Origin: Pseudomonas protegens
GTDB taxonomy: Bacteria; Pseudomonadota; Gammaproteobacteria; Pseudomonadales; Pseudomonadaceae
NCBI RefSeq assembly: GCF_003363755.1
Contig: NZ_CP031396.1
Location: 1,302,001-1,366,000 of the forward strand
DNA length: 64,000 nt
Direction: 5' to 3'
Shown here one piece after another: positions 58,801-64,000 of this stretch. Below the pieces are notes generated by a model. It saw only the letters and a list, made by a program, of their open reading frames with translations. It ran no database searches and was not told where the DNA came from. Numbering within the stretch: the stretch's first letter is position 1; each line of letters opens with the position of its first letter. Position numbers and translations under genes: made by a program.

Positions 58801-60456
58801 CTGACGCGCCAGGCGGTTGGCCTGCGCATTGAGCTGTTGATACGTCAGTTGCTGCCCGGCGCAGACCACGGCCGGCGCATCGGGGCTGCGCAGCGCATGC
58901 GCCTCGACACAGGCCGGTACCGACAAGGGTGGACGCTCAAAGGCGCTGCCGAGGTTCCACTGCTCCAGTATCTGCGTGCGCTCTGCCGCATCGAGCATCG
59001 GCAGTTCGCCCAGGCGACGCTGCGGTTCGCGCACCACCGCCTGCAACAGGTTGTGCCAATGCCGGGCCATCTGCTCGATGGTCTGCGGGTCGAACAGGTC
59101 GCTAGCGTAGACCAGCGCCCCCTGCAGGCGTCCGCCTTCTTCATGGGTGTTGAAGGTCAGGTCGAAGCGCACGGCTTCGCTGTCGCTGGCCAGGGCCTCG
59201 ATCTTCAGCCCGGGAATCTCCACCCGCGCGCCTTCGTTGTCCCCCGCCAGGTGGTTGTAGAGCACCTGGAACAAGGGGCTCTGGTTCAAGCTGCGCTCAG
59301 GCTGCAGGGCATCGACCAGTTGTTCGAACGGCAGGTCCTGATGCGCCTGGGCCTCCAGCACCCGGGTCTTGACCTGGGCCAGCAAGGCACTGAATGACTG
59401 CTGCGGGTCGATCTCGGCCTGCAGCACCTGGGTGTTGACGAAAAAGCCGATCAGCCCCTCGACTTCGGCCCGCGTGCGGTTGGCCACCGGCGTGCCCACG
59501 CGAATGCTGCGGGCACCGCTGTAGCGCTGCAGCAGCACCTGCAGGGACGCCAGCAGCACCATGAACAGGGTGCAGCCGGTACTCGCGGCCAGTTCGCGCA
59601 CACCGCGGTCCAGGTCCTGATCGAAGACCATGGCGTGGCGCCCGCCCCGGGCACTGCGCAGCGGCGGGCGCGGCCGGTCCAGAGGCAGTTCCAGGGTCAA
59701 GGGTTCGCTGCCCAGGCGCTCGCGCCAGTACTGCAGCTGCCGCTCGGCTTCACCGGCTTCCAGCCACAGGCGCTGCCAAACGGCGAAGTCGGCGTACTGC
59801 ACTGCCAGCGGCGCCAGGTCCGGCGCGCGCTGGTATTGGCGCCAGTGCACATAGGCGCTGGTCACCTCGCCCACCAGGATCGGCAGCGACCAGGCATCAC
59901 TGATGATGTGATGGGTACAGAACAGCAGCACATGTTCCTGGGGCCCGAGCTTGATCAGGGTCGCCCGCAACAGCAGGTCGTGCTCCAGGTCGAAGGGGCG
60001 TTCGCCCTGCTCCGTCACCTGTTCGGCCACCTGTGGGCCGGCGTCCTCAAGGTGGCTGTAATCCAGCCGTTGCAGGAGGAATTCGCGCTGCGGATGAATC
60101 ACCTGCATCACTTGCTGGCCGTCCAGGCTGAAGGTGCTGCGCAGCACCTCATGGCGGTCGATCAGGTACTGGATACTGCGTTGCAGATCGGCGTCCTGCA
60201 GGTCGCCCTGCAAGCGCAGCACCGCCAATTGGTTGTAGGCGCTGGAGGTGGGCTCCAGTTGCCAGAGAAACCACAGGCGCTGCTGGGCATAGGACGCGCA
60301 CATCAGCGTCTGGTCCTGGCTGCGCCCAGGGATCGGCAACAGGTCCAGGGACAGCCCCTGCTCGATCATCTTGCGCTGCAAGGCGCTACGCTCCTGGGGG
60401 CTGAACGCGGCGAACCGCTTGGACAGCGCCAGCATGCGCTCGGGTAACGGATTCAT
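49894..60456 (-). CDS. Pyoverdine NRPS, C-A-T-E-C-A-T-E-C, no thioesterase
   Basis: A protein of 3,520 residues. Module 1: C (about 50-490, HHIISDA at 182-188 with Ala for the usual Gly), A (505-1010), T (Ser near 1056 in LGGDSI), E (1100-1550, HHLVVDG). Module 2: C (1560-1990, HHILMDG), A (2010-2520), T (Ser near 2565), E (2600-3060). Then a final C (3065-3520, HHILLDG). By eye the first A-domain code is D-L-T-K-V-G-H-V-G-K, one residue from a known Asp code. The second is D-G-E-G-S-G-G-V-T-K, suggesting a basic or acyl-hydroxyornithine residue. Both would be epimerised to D. The stop is followed by a terminator, so there is no release domain. ATG at 60456 overlaps the upstream stop (TGATG), so translation is coupled. 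It occupies the place of pvdD. Confidence 0.93.
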   Translation of the reverse strand: MNPLPERMLALSKRFAAFSPQERSALQRKMIEQGLSLDLLPIPGRSQDQTLMCASYAQQRLWFLWQLEPTSSAYNQLAVLRLQGDLQDADLQRSIQYLIDRHEVLRSTFSLDGQQVMQVIHPQREFLLQRLDYSHLEDAGPQVAEQVTEQGERPFDLEHDLLLRATLIKLGPQEHVLLFCTHHIISDAWSLPILVGEVTSAYVHWRQYQRAPDLAPLAVQYADFAVWQRLWLEAGEAERQLQYWRERLGSEPLTLELPLDRPRPPLRSARGGRHAMVFDQDLDRGVRELAASTGCTLFMVLLASLQVLLQRYSGARSIRVGTPVANRTRAEVEGLIGFFVNTQVLQAEIDPQQSFSALLAQVKTRVLEAQAHQDLPFEQLVDALQPERSLNQSPLFQVLYNHLAGDNEGARVEIPGLKIEALASDSEAVRFDLTFNTHEEGGRLQGALVYASDLFDPQTIEQMARHWHNLLQAVVREPQRRLGELPMLDAAERTQILEQWNLGSAFERPPLSVPACVEAHALRSPDAPAVVCAGQQLTYQQLNAQANRLARQLRERGVGPDVLVGIAAQRSIEMIVGLLAVLKAGGAYVPLDPEYPQERLNGMIEDSGITQLLAQQQLIGRFADLPGLCIEPLEDSPARQALSADNLEPLTAPGHLAYVIFTSGSTGRAKGVTISHGALANYVAAIHQRLPLASARSMALVSTPAADLGHTVLFGALCGGQALHVISADLAVDGAGLGQYLQQQQIDVLKIVPSHLAALLGEDNGAVLPRQCLVLGGEACPVSLVERIQRLAPQCRIVNHYGPTESTVGALTQAVEGDWSQAASIPLGRPLANVRAYVLDSEGQPAAVGSLGELYLAGAGLARDYHRRPELTAASFIPDPFDPQGGARLYRTGDQVRYRRDGSIEFCGRIDQQIKIRGFRVEPGEIQACLHSHPWVRECAVLALDGPQGKQLVAYLVCQSGLDPDQCKEGLKQHMNAHLSAHQVPSHLLLLPALPLSPNGKLDRQALPRPEQGRPQDLYRAAQNPVQQTLVDIWQEVLNQPRIGINDNFFELGGDSIIAIQMVSRARQAGLQISSRDVFRSQSILELAAVAKQGTALFIDQGPVRGPMPLTPIQQVFFASDIPQRQHWNQSLLLTPREPLQVPLLERALNQLLVQHDALRLRYRQHAGLWQAEHQEHPEPVSLWRQWVADAAAIQALGQQAQSSLDLEQGPLLRAVLMDLDDGSQRLLLVIHHLVVDGVSWRILLEDLQSLYRQLAEGAVPVLPSKTSAFQDWAVHLQDWAQRLGHTDELDYWCRQLEQAPQGLPLDYPAGANLACHGTAINARLPRELTSQLLQEAPKAYRTQINDLLLAALARVICRWTGHSQMLVQLEGHGREELFADVDLSRSVGWFTSLYPLCLTPAQPLSDSIKAVKEDLRRVPANGLGYGALRYLGPDAVRERLQGLAQPRITFNYLGQFDQSFDSQSLLAPAPEAAGDERHHEAPLSNWLTVNSQVYGGELSLSWSFSHQLFKPQTVQRLADDYLLELQALIEHCTLDTSAGVSPSDFPLAGLNQAQLDALPVAPRTIADLYPLSPMQQGMLFHTLYEQASDDYVNQLRVSVQGLDPQRFRRAWEDALQAHDILRTSFHWQAELEQPVQIVQRQLVLPFRVLDWSDGQASEPALDALAGEERSLCAHFDRAPLLRLCLVQTTAQDYQLIYTNHHILMDGWSSSQLMNEVLQRYAGVVPPQAPGRYRDYIQWLQRQDLSACERFWREQLGRLSTPTRLAGSIALENPGADAGHGEFHHDWTQPWTERLVAFARQQKVTANTLLQAAWLLLLQRYTGQSTVAFGATVAGRPSELPGIEQQIGLFINTLPVIATPDAQMSVAQWLQQVQAHNLQLREYEHTPLNDIQRWAGSSGEALFDTLLVFDNYPVAQALEQEEASSVRFGAVHSRERTNYPLSVAVALEQRLSISYGYAREAFSAAVIERLNGHLLHLLAQLIDNPQLQLGAIELLTPAETASQCIAPVAPGIEPAVHESIGALAQRWPERQAVLFAGQRFTYAELDQRANRLAHELVARGVGQEVRVGVALPRGEGLLVALLAVLKAGGAFVPLDLSYPADRLAYLMADSGMALLLSDTESLQRLPSAAGLAVLDLSRLEVGQHPLTAPAVTVAPESLAYVIYTSGSTGQPKGVTVAHGPLAMHCRTTGERYGMTPEDCELHFLSFSFDGAHERWLTAFVCGASLLLRDDSLWTPEQTCEAIRRHGVTMAGFPPAYLHQLAEHVQRVGNPPPMRLYSFGGDAMPQASFELVQQVLRPQYMINGYGPTETVVTPLVWKTAAGEPCKAAYAPIGHCVGERSAYVLDADLNPLPVGVAGELYIGGNGLARGYLQRFAQTAERFVPDPYSPLGGRLYRTGDVVRQGSDGVFEYLGRIDNQVKIRGFRIELGEIEARLMAHEQVSEAVVLAQDTAHGRRLVAYLVPAATVLENEQDQERLRETLRQTLKACLPDYMVPSYWLFLERLPLSPNGKLDRKALPMPEMVQASHAYVAPRSDLEKRLAQIWQDVLKLAQVGLTDNFFELGGDSIISLQLVSRARQASIRFTPKDLFEQQTIGGLAAVAQCGVQDDIDQGLVSGDMPLLPIQRLFFAEPIPQRHHFNQSVLLIPATPLNPLALKQGLRALLEHHDGLRLQFQQGSAGWSASHGPLDQSGPGPDLLWQAEAANAAELEQLCEKVQCSLDLQRGPLLRALLVTLADSTQRLLLVAHHLVVDGVSWRLLFEDLQSAYTQALAGQALQLPAKSSSYQAFGRRLQAYAHGPEARAELAYWRAQLAGAQASLPGVEPGTQALSRDAGSVQVQLDAATTQRLLQRAPAAYRTQVNDLLLAALAQVMGQWTGQPSTLIQLEGHGREQLFEDLDLSRTVGWFTSVFPVRLSAGDSAESSIKRIKEQLRAIPNKGIGYGALRYLGDTASREALQGLAQPRVTFNYLGQFDGSFDDPQALFIPAPEAHGADASIDAPLGNWLSISGKVYDGQLRLDWSFSQRMFDSAQIESLAQDYVQALQALVEHCCQARGGVTPSDFPLARLTQEQLDALTLVPAQIEDIYPLAPMQQALLQHELQDHEAGDFVNQMCMDVQGVDPQRLRQAWQQAMDTHEILRSRFVWGGSLVQPLQVVHKQVEVPFQELDGTVLSSAALERLALADRLKGFDLSQAPLLRLQAIKLGEGRYRLICTNHHILLDGWSGFQLFNDVLAAYTGQAISHRPAGYHDYIAWLQARDQQADERFWREQLKPLKVPTLLSACAMAQGDRQRGGHRQHYFEFDEAQTEQLTRFARQQKITANTLVQAAWLLLLHVHCGQSTVACGATIAGRPPQLKGIEQQLGLYINDVPLVASIEPGQRMGDWLQELQGRNLLMREHGYSALSDIERWAGLPGGELSDTVIVFENYPVSAASAGGDVGDLRLESMHSFEQTSSALTLYVELKGQLQFHYDHRLNAFSEAAVEALNLQLVQMLWLLADGSAERSLAQVLAQQGGTPVRREVLLGV

Positions 60457-63400
60457 CACTCCTGGGCCTCCGCAAACAGGGCTTCCAAGGCATCGACCTT
60501 GTCCCCTGTCACCCCGGAATCACGATGCAGCTCGACCTGTCGGGCCAGCAGCTCCACCGTTTCGCCCTCAAAGAACACCCGCAGCGGCAAGGACAGGTTG
60601 AGCTCGCTTTGCACCTTGGAGCGAATGCGCGTGGCCAGCAGCGAGTGGCCGCCCAGGGCAAAGAAGTTGTCATGCACACCGACCCGCTCCAGTTGCAGCG
60701 CCTCTTGCCAGATGGCGGCCAGGGTGGCCTCCAGCTCGTTGCGCGGCGCCACATAGGCGCTGCCTTGCAGCTCCAGAGCGCTCAGGGCGTTACGGTCCAG
60801 CTTGCCGTTGGGGGTCAGGGGGAAACGCTCCAGGACACTGAGGAACGACGGCACCATGTACTCGGGCAACTGCTCGCGCAGCTGGGCCAGCAGGGCCTGC
60901 TCCTGGGCCTCGCGGTCGTCGACCTGGGCCAGCACCACATACGCCACCAACTGTTTGCCGGCCGCCGTGTCCCGGGCCACGACAGCGGCTTCGCGCACAT
61001 TGGCAGCTTGCCCGAGCAGGCTTTCGATCTCGCCCAGCTCAATGCGAAAGCCTCGGATCTTCAGTTGGAAGTCAATCCGACCGAGGTAGTCGAGCGTGCC
61101 CTGGGGCAAGCTGCTGACCCGGTCCCCGGTGCGATACAGGCGCGCACCGGGGGTGCTGGCGAACGGGTCCGGGAGGAAGCGACTGGCGGTCAGGGCCGGA
61201 CGCTTGAGGTAGCCACGGGCCAGGCCCGGACCTCCGATGAACAGCTCGCCCTCGCGACCGATACCGGCCAGTCCGGCTTCTTCATCCAGCACCCGCAGTC
61301 GCGTACCGGCGATAGCGCCACCGATGGCCACCCGCTCATCCACAGGCGGCTGCTCCACGGCGAAAGCCGAACACCAGACCGCACTTTCCGAAGGGCCGTA
61401 TTCATTCACCAGCAAGGTCTCGGGCAGCCGTTCCCGGTGCCGCAGGGCCAGCTCCACCGGACAGGCTTCGCCGGCCACGATCACACAGCGCAGTGACGGC
61501 TGCTGCAGGGCTTCGAGGATTTGCGCATAGAACGATGGCAGGGCCAGAAAGTGGGAAATCCGCTGCGCGTCGATGAGCTCGGCGACCTGCTGCGGGTCCT
61601 TGTGCTGTTCTTCGCTGGGCAGGTACAAGGTCGCGCCCTGGCTCAGGGTCCAGAAGATCCCCGCCACGGAGCTGTCGAAGGAGAACGAGGACAGCATCAG
61701 GAAACGTTCCAGGGGCGCCTGGTAGAACGCGCCGCGGGCCAGGGTCGAGGTGCTGGCATTGGCGTGGGACACCATCACGCCCTTGGGTTTGCCGGTGGAG
61801 CCCGAGGTATAGATGACATACGCCAGGTTGTCGCCCGTGCTGCGGCTGGGCAGCGCTTGGGCGTTGCCGCTCAACAGTTGAGGGTCCAGGCTGATCTGGG
61901 GCAGGTCGGCCGGCAGGACGATGTCCGGATGCAGGGGTTGCAGGCTGATCAGGCAGCGCACCGCTGCGTCCTCGAGCATGAAGGACAGGCGCTCGCTGGG
62001 ATAGGCCGGGTCCAGCGGCAGGTAGGCGCCACCGGCCTTGAGAATCCCCAGCAGGGCCACCACGATCTCGATGGAACGCGCCCCATAGACCCCGACGATG
62101 GCGTCGCTGTCGACCCCTTGCTGGCGCAAGCTGTGGGCCAGCTGATTGGCCTGACGGTCGAGCTCGGCGTAAGTGATTTCCCGGCCATCGACATGGATCG
62201 CGGCACGCTCGGGAAAGGCCCGGGCGGCCTCTTCGAACAGCTGGTGCAGCAGCGGTGCATCGGCGGCGCTCAGGTCCGCGCTGCGATCGAAATCCTGCAA
62301 CAGGCGCTGCGCCTGATCAGCGCTGACCAACGGCAATTGCTCAAGGGTCAGGCTGCTGTCCGCGGCGGCCGCTTTGAGCCACTGGGCGAACTGTTCGAGC
62401 CAGGCGGCAGGCAGGCCGTCGGGCAGCAGACGGGGCTGCCAGCTCAGTTGCAGCGACAGCTGGTCGGCCTCGGCCCAGGCCTGCAGGTGCAGCTTCTCGA
62501 AGTACGCCCGATCAAGGAGCAGCTCCTGCACCTCGGCGCCTTCGCTGTAGGAGCAACCCAGGTCCAGGGGACGGGGCTGCTCGGCGCCGAACGCTTCCAG
62601 CTCGTTCAGGCAATCCTGCCAAGAGCGGCTCAGGTCCAGCTGATGACGGAACGCCTGCAGGTTGTCCTGCAAGGTGGCTTGGGGCTGCAACGTGACGGCC
62701 ACGGGCAGGCGCCGGCTGAAATGGCCCAGGGTCTGCTGCAACTGGTCGCTGCGACCGTCCACGGTCAGCGCCACCAACAGCGAGTCCTGCTGGCTCAGCC
62801 CGGCGAGGAAACCGGCCCAGAGGAACAGCAGGCTGTCCTCGACACTCAGCTCGGCCGCACTGGCCAATTGGCGCAATGCCGGTGCCAGATCGGTGTCCAG
62901 GCGGCATTCCTGCAACTGCGGCGCAAAGTCCAGGCGGCGCTCGAACGGCAGGCGCACGCCCGGCTGCTGTCCGGCATACAGAGTGCGCCAGAACTGCAGG
63001 CCTTCGCGACCGATCGCCTCCTCCCCCAGCTCGCTCTGCCAGGCGGCGTAATCGGCGTACTGCAGGCTGTCGAACGCTGGCAACTGCCGTCCCGCGCACA
63101 GTTGCTGCAGTTCGGTCATCAGCAATGAAAGAGACTGGCGGTCACAGCTGGCCAGGGTCACGCTGATCAGCAACTGACGATCCAGCAGCGAGGCCACCAG
63201 GGGCACTTCGGCCAGGGCCAGGCGATCCTCGGCACGGGCCTGTTGCAGGCTGCGCCCCGCTTCCAGCGACAGGCGCAGGCGCACCTGGGGGGTGATTTCC
63301 TGCACCGGTTGCTTGAAGCCGGGCACCTGCCGGTAGCGGGTGCGCAGGATTTCGTGGCGCTGGCACACCTCGTTCAGTGCGGCCTCCAGCACAGCACGCT

Positions 63401-63527
63401 CGGGCGGCGTGTCGAAGGACAGGAGCGCCTGCGCCGCCAGCGGCTGGCCCAGGTACTGCTGCTGGGAAAGAATCGCGGCCTGCTGGGCCGAAATCTGAAA
63501 CGTCTCTGCTTGGGAAAAGTCGGTCAT
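60456..63527 (-). CDS. Single-module NRPS with degenerate C (interface-like) domain, A and T
   Basis: A protein of 1,023 residues. The N-terminal 415 residues have a condensation-superfamily fold, but where HHxxxDG is expected (about 126-132) the sequence is ASCDRQS, so ordinary condensation is unlikely. The A domain follows (about 425-950; YTSGSTGKPKGV, GELFIGGPGLARGYL, NGKLDR) and a T domain with Ser near 962 in LGGHSL. The code read by eye is D-S-A-L-I-A-E-V-W-K, seven of ten positions like the His code of bacitracin synthetase. With the hydroxylase gene 10 bases upstream this fits an 'interface' domain, known from siderophore synthetases to position beta-hydroxylases. The product is probably beta-hydroxyhistidine. 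ATG at 63527 has AAGGA eight bases before it. The condensing domain must come from another protein. Confidence 0.9.
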   Translation of the reverse strand: MTDFSQAETFQISAQQAAILSQQQYLGQPLAAQALLSFDTPPERAVLEAALNEVCQRHEILRTRYRQVPGFKQPVQEITPQVRLRLSLEAGRSLQQARAEDRLALAEVPLVASLLDRQLLISVTLASCDRQSLSLLMTELQQLCAGRQLPAFDSLQYADYAAWQSELGEEAIGREGLQFWRTLYAGQQPGVRLPFERRLDFAPQLQECRLDTDLAPALRQLASAAELSVEDSLLFLWAGFLAGLSQQDSLLVALTVDGRSDQLQQTLGHFSRRLPVAVTLQPQATLQDNLQAFRHQLDLSRSWQDCLNELEAFGAEQPRPLDLGCSYSEGAEVQELLLDRAYFEKLHLQAWAEADQLSLQLSWQPRLLPDGLPAAWLEQFAQWLKAAAADSSLTLEQLPLVSADQAQRLLQDFDRSADLSAADAPLLHQLFEEAARAFPERAAIHVDGREITYAELDRQANQLAHSLRQQGVDSDAIVGVYGARSIEIVVALLGILKAGGAYLPLDPAYPSERLSFMLEDAAVRCLISLQPLHPDIVLPADLPQISLDPQLLSGNAQALPSRSTGDNLAYVIYTSGSTGKPKGVMVSHANASTSTLARGAFYQAPLERFLMLSSFSFDSSVAGIFWTLSQGATLYLPSEEQHKDPQQVAELIDAQRISHFLALPSFYAQILEALQQPSLRCVIVAGEACPVELALRHRERLPETLLVNEYGPSESAVWCSAFAVEQPPVDERVAIGGAIAGTRLRVLDEEAGLAGIGREGELFIGGPGLARGYLKRPALTASRFLPDPFASTPGARLYRTGDRVSSLPQGTLDYLGRIDFQLKIRGFRIELGEIESLLGQAANVREAAVVARDTAAGKQLVAYVVLAQVDDREAQEQALLAQLREQLPEYMVPSFLSVLERFPLTPNGKLDRNALSALELQGSAYVAPRNELEATLAAIWQEALQLERVGVHDNFFALGGHSLLATRIRSKVQSELNLSLPLRVFFEGETVELLARQVELHRDSGVTGDKVDALEALFAEAQE

Positions 63528-63537
63528 GCTGATGTCC

Positions 63538-64000
63538 TTAACCAATGGCCACGTCGGTGCTTTTCAGCGGGACGGCCATGGCTGTGAGTATTTTGCGCAG
63601 GCCTGAATATTCGTTGCGGGCGTGCAGGGTGAGGATGTTGTCGAGCATCACGACGTCGCCCTTCTCCCAGGGAAACTCCACCATCACCTCGCGATAGAGC
63701 TGTTGCAGATGGGTGATGTAGTCATCGGGGATCGGGCTGCCATCGCCAAAGAAGGTGTTTTGCGGCAGGTCCTCGGGCGCGAACTCCGCCAGCAGGCTGT
63801 CGCGGATGCTCTCTGGCAGGGTCAGGGCATTGAAGAACGTCGCATGGTTGAACCACACGCTCTCGCCGGTACGCGGATGCCGGACCATGGCCGGGCCCTG
63901 TTGCCGGGTGCGCAGGCGGTTGCCGGATTTCCACTCCGGGGTCACGCCGATCTTCGCGCAATAGGCCTCGACCTCGGCGCGGTTGTCGGTCTGGAACACG
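63538..64000 (-). CDS. TauD/SyrP-like Fe(II)/alpha-ketoglutarate beta-hydroxylase, N-terminus cut by window edge
   Basis: The C-terminal 154 residues of a TauD-superfamily protein; the frame is open to the right edge. Visible are TGESVWFNHATFFNALTLPESIR, FGDGSPIPDDYI and the distal iron/cosubstrate segment GDVVMLDNILTLHARNEYSG, with the expected His (LHAR) and a downstream Arg (GLRKILTAM). The HxD motif lies outside the window. Relatives such as SyrP hydroxylate the beta carbon of aspartyl or histidyl residues bound to NRPS carrier domains. Ten bases separate it from the next NRPS gene, so they share a transcript. It may be stand-alone or the C-terminal domain of an upstream NRPS; this cannot be decided here. 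Confidence 0.87.
   Translation of the reverse strand, partial: VFQTDNRAEVEAYCAKIGVTPEWKSGNRLRTRQQGPAMVRHPRTGESVWFNHATFFNALTLPESIRDSLLAEFAPEDLPQNTFFGDGSPIPDDYITHLQQLYREVMVEFPWEKGDVVMLDNILTLHARNEYSGLRKILTAMAVPLKSTDVAIG

Overview
This 64 kb window is from a high-GC fluorescent pseudomonad, probably of the P. fluorescens group. The evidence is the pyoverdine gene set, PvdS-type promoters (TAAAT-N16-CGT), REP-like repeats and strongly GC-biased codon use. The species cannot be fixed from the sequence alone.

Left part (1-30 kb), mostly accessory and housekeeping genes. At the left edge is a truncated TSUP-family exporter, then a large membrane-anchored patatin-like lipase. Next comes an iron-uptake-like cassette on the minus strand (DUF2946 protein, TonB-dependent receptor, PepSY membrane protein). 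A type VI secretion remnant follows: an intact hcp, then a vgrG cut after its N-terminal third, preceded by a perfect 42-bp palindrome. A single 8.7 kb gene encodes a cyclic beta-glucan synthase-like protein of about 2,896 residues. After it lie a Crp/Fnr regulator, a tandem universal stress protein, a zinc alcohol dehydrogenase, a divergent MFS transporter/AraC regulator pair, a mechanosensitive channel with a cyclic-nucleotide-binding tail, a YcaC-like hydrolase, a pirin with a divergent LysR regulator, an orphan receiver-like protein without the phospho-acceptor Asp, and an MgtC-family protein.

Right part (30.4-64 kb), a pyoverdine locus. In order: pvdA (ornithine hydroxylase), an fpvI-like ECF sigma factor, the pvdRT-opmQ export pump, two small guest genes (DUF3349-like and SMI1/KNR4-like), pvdP, pvdM, pvdN and pvdO (periplasmic chromophore maturation), a hydroxyornithine acetyltransferase (pvdYII type), pvdE (inner-membrane export of the precursor), and fpvA (receptor with signalling domain). 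After a structured intergenic repeat, a minus-strand operon holds an alpha-ketoglutarate-dependent hydroxylase (cut by the window edge) and two NRPS genes. Five PvdS boxes, all with a 16-nt spacer, account for pvdA, pvdR, pvdP, pvdM and pvdE. pvdL, pvdH, pvdS, pvdQ and the rest of the synthetase are not in the window.

Most notable point: the NRPS next to fpvA is C-A-T-E-C-A-T-E-C. It has no thioesterase and ends in an apparently intact condensation domain. Its neighbour begins with a condensation-family domain that has lost HHxxxDG, followed by A-T with a histidine-like A-domain code, directly downstream of a TauD/SyrP-like hydroxylase. This fits a module split over two proteins: a terminal C domain plus an 'interface'-A-T protein that makes beta-hydroxyhistidine. 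The gene order would not match the assembly order. Predicted partial peptide: D-Asp, D-(basic or acyl-hydroxyornithine), then OH-His.
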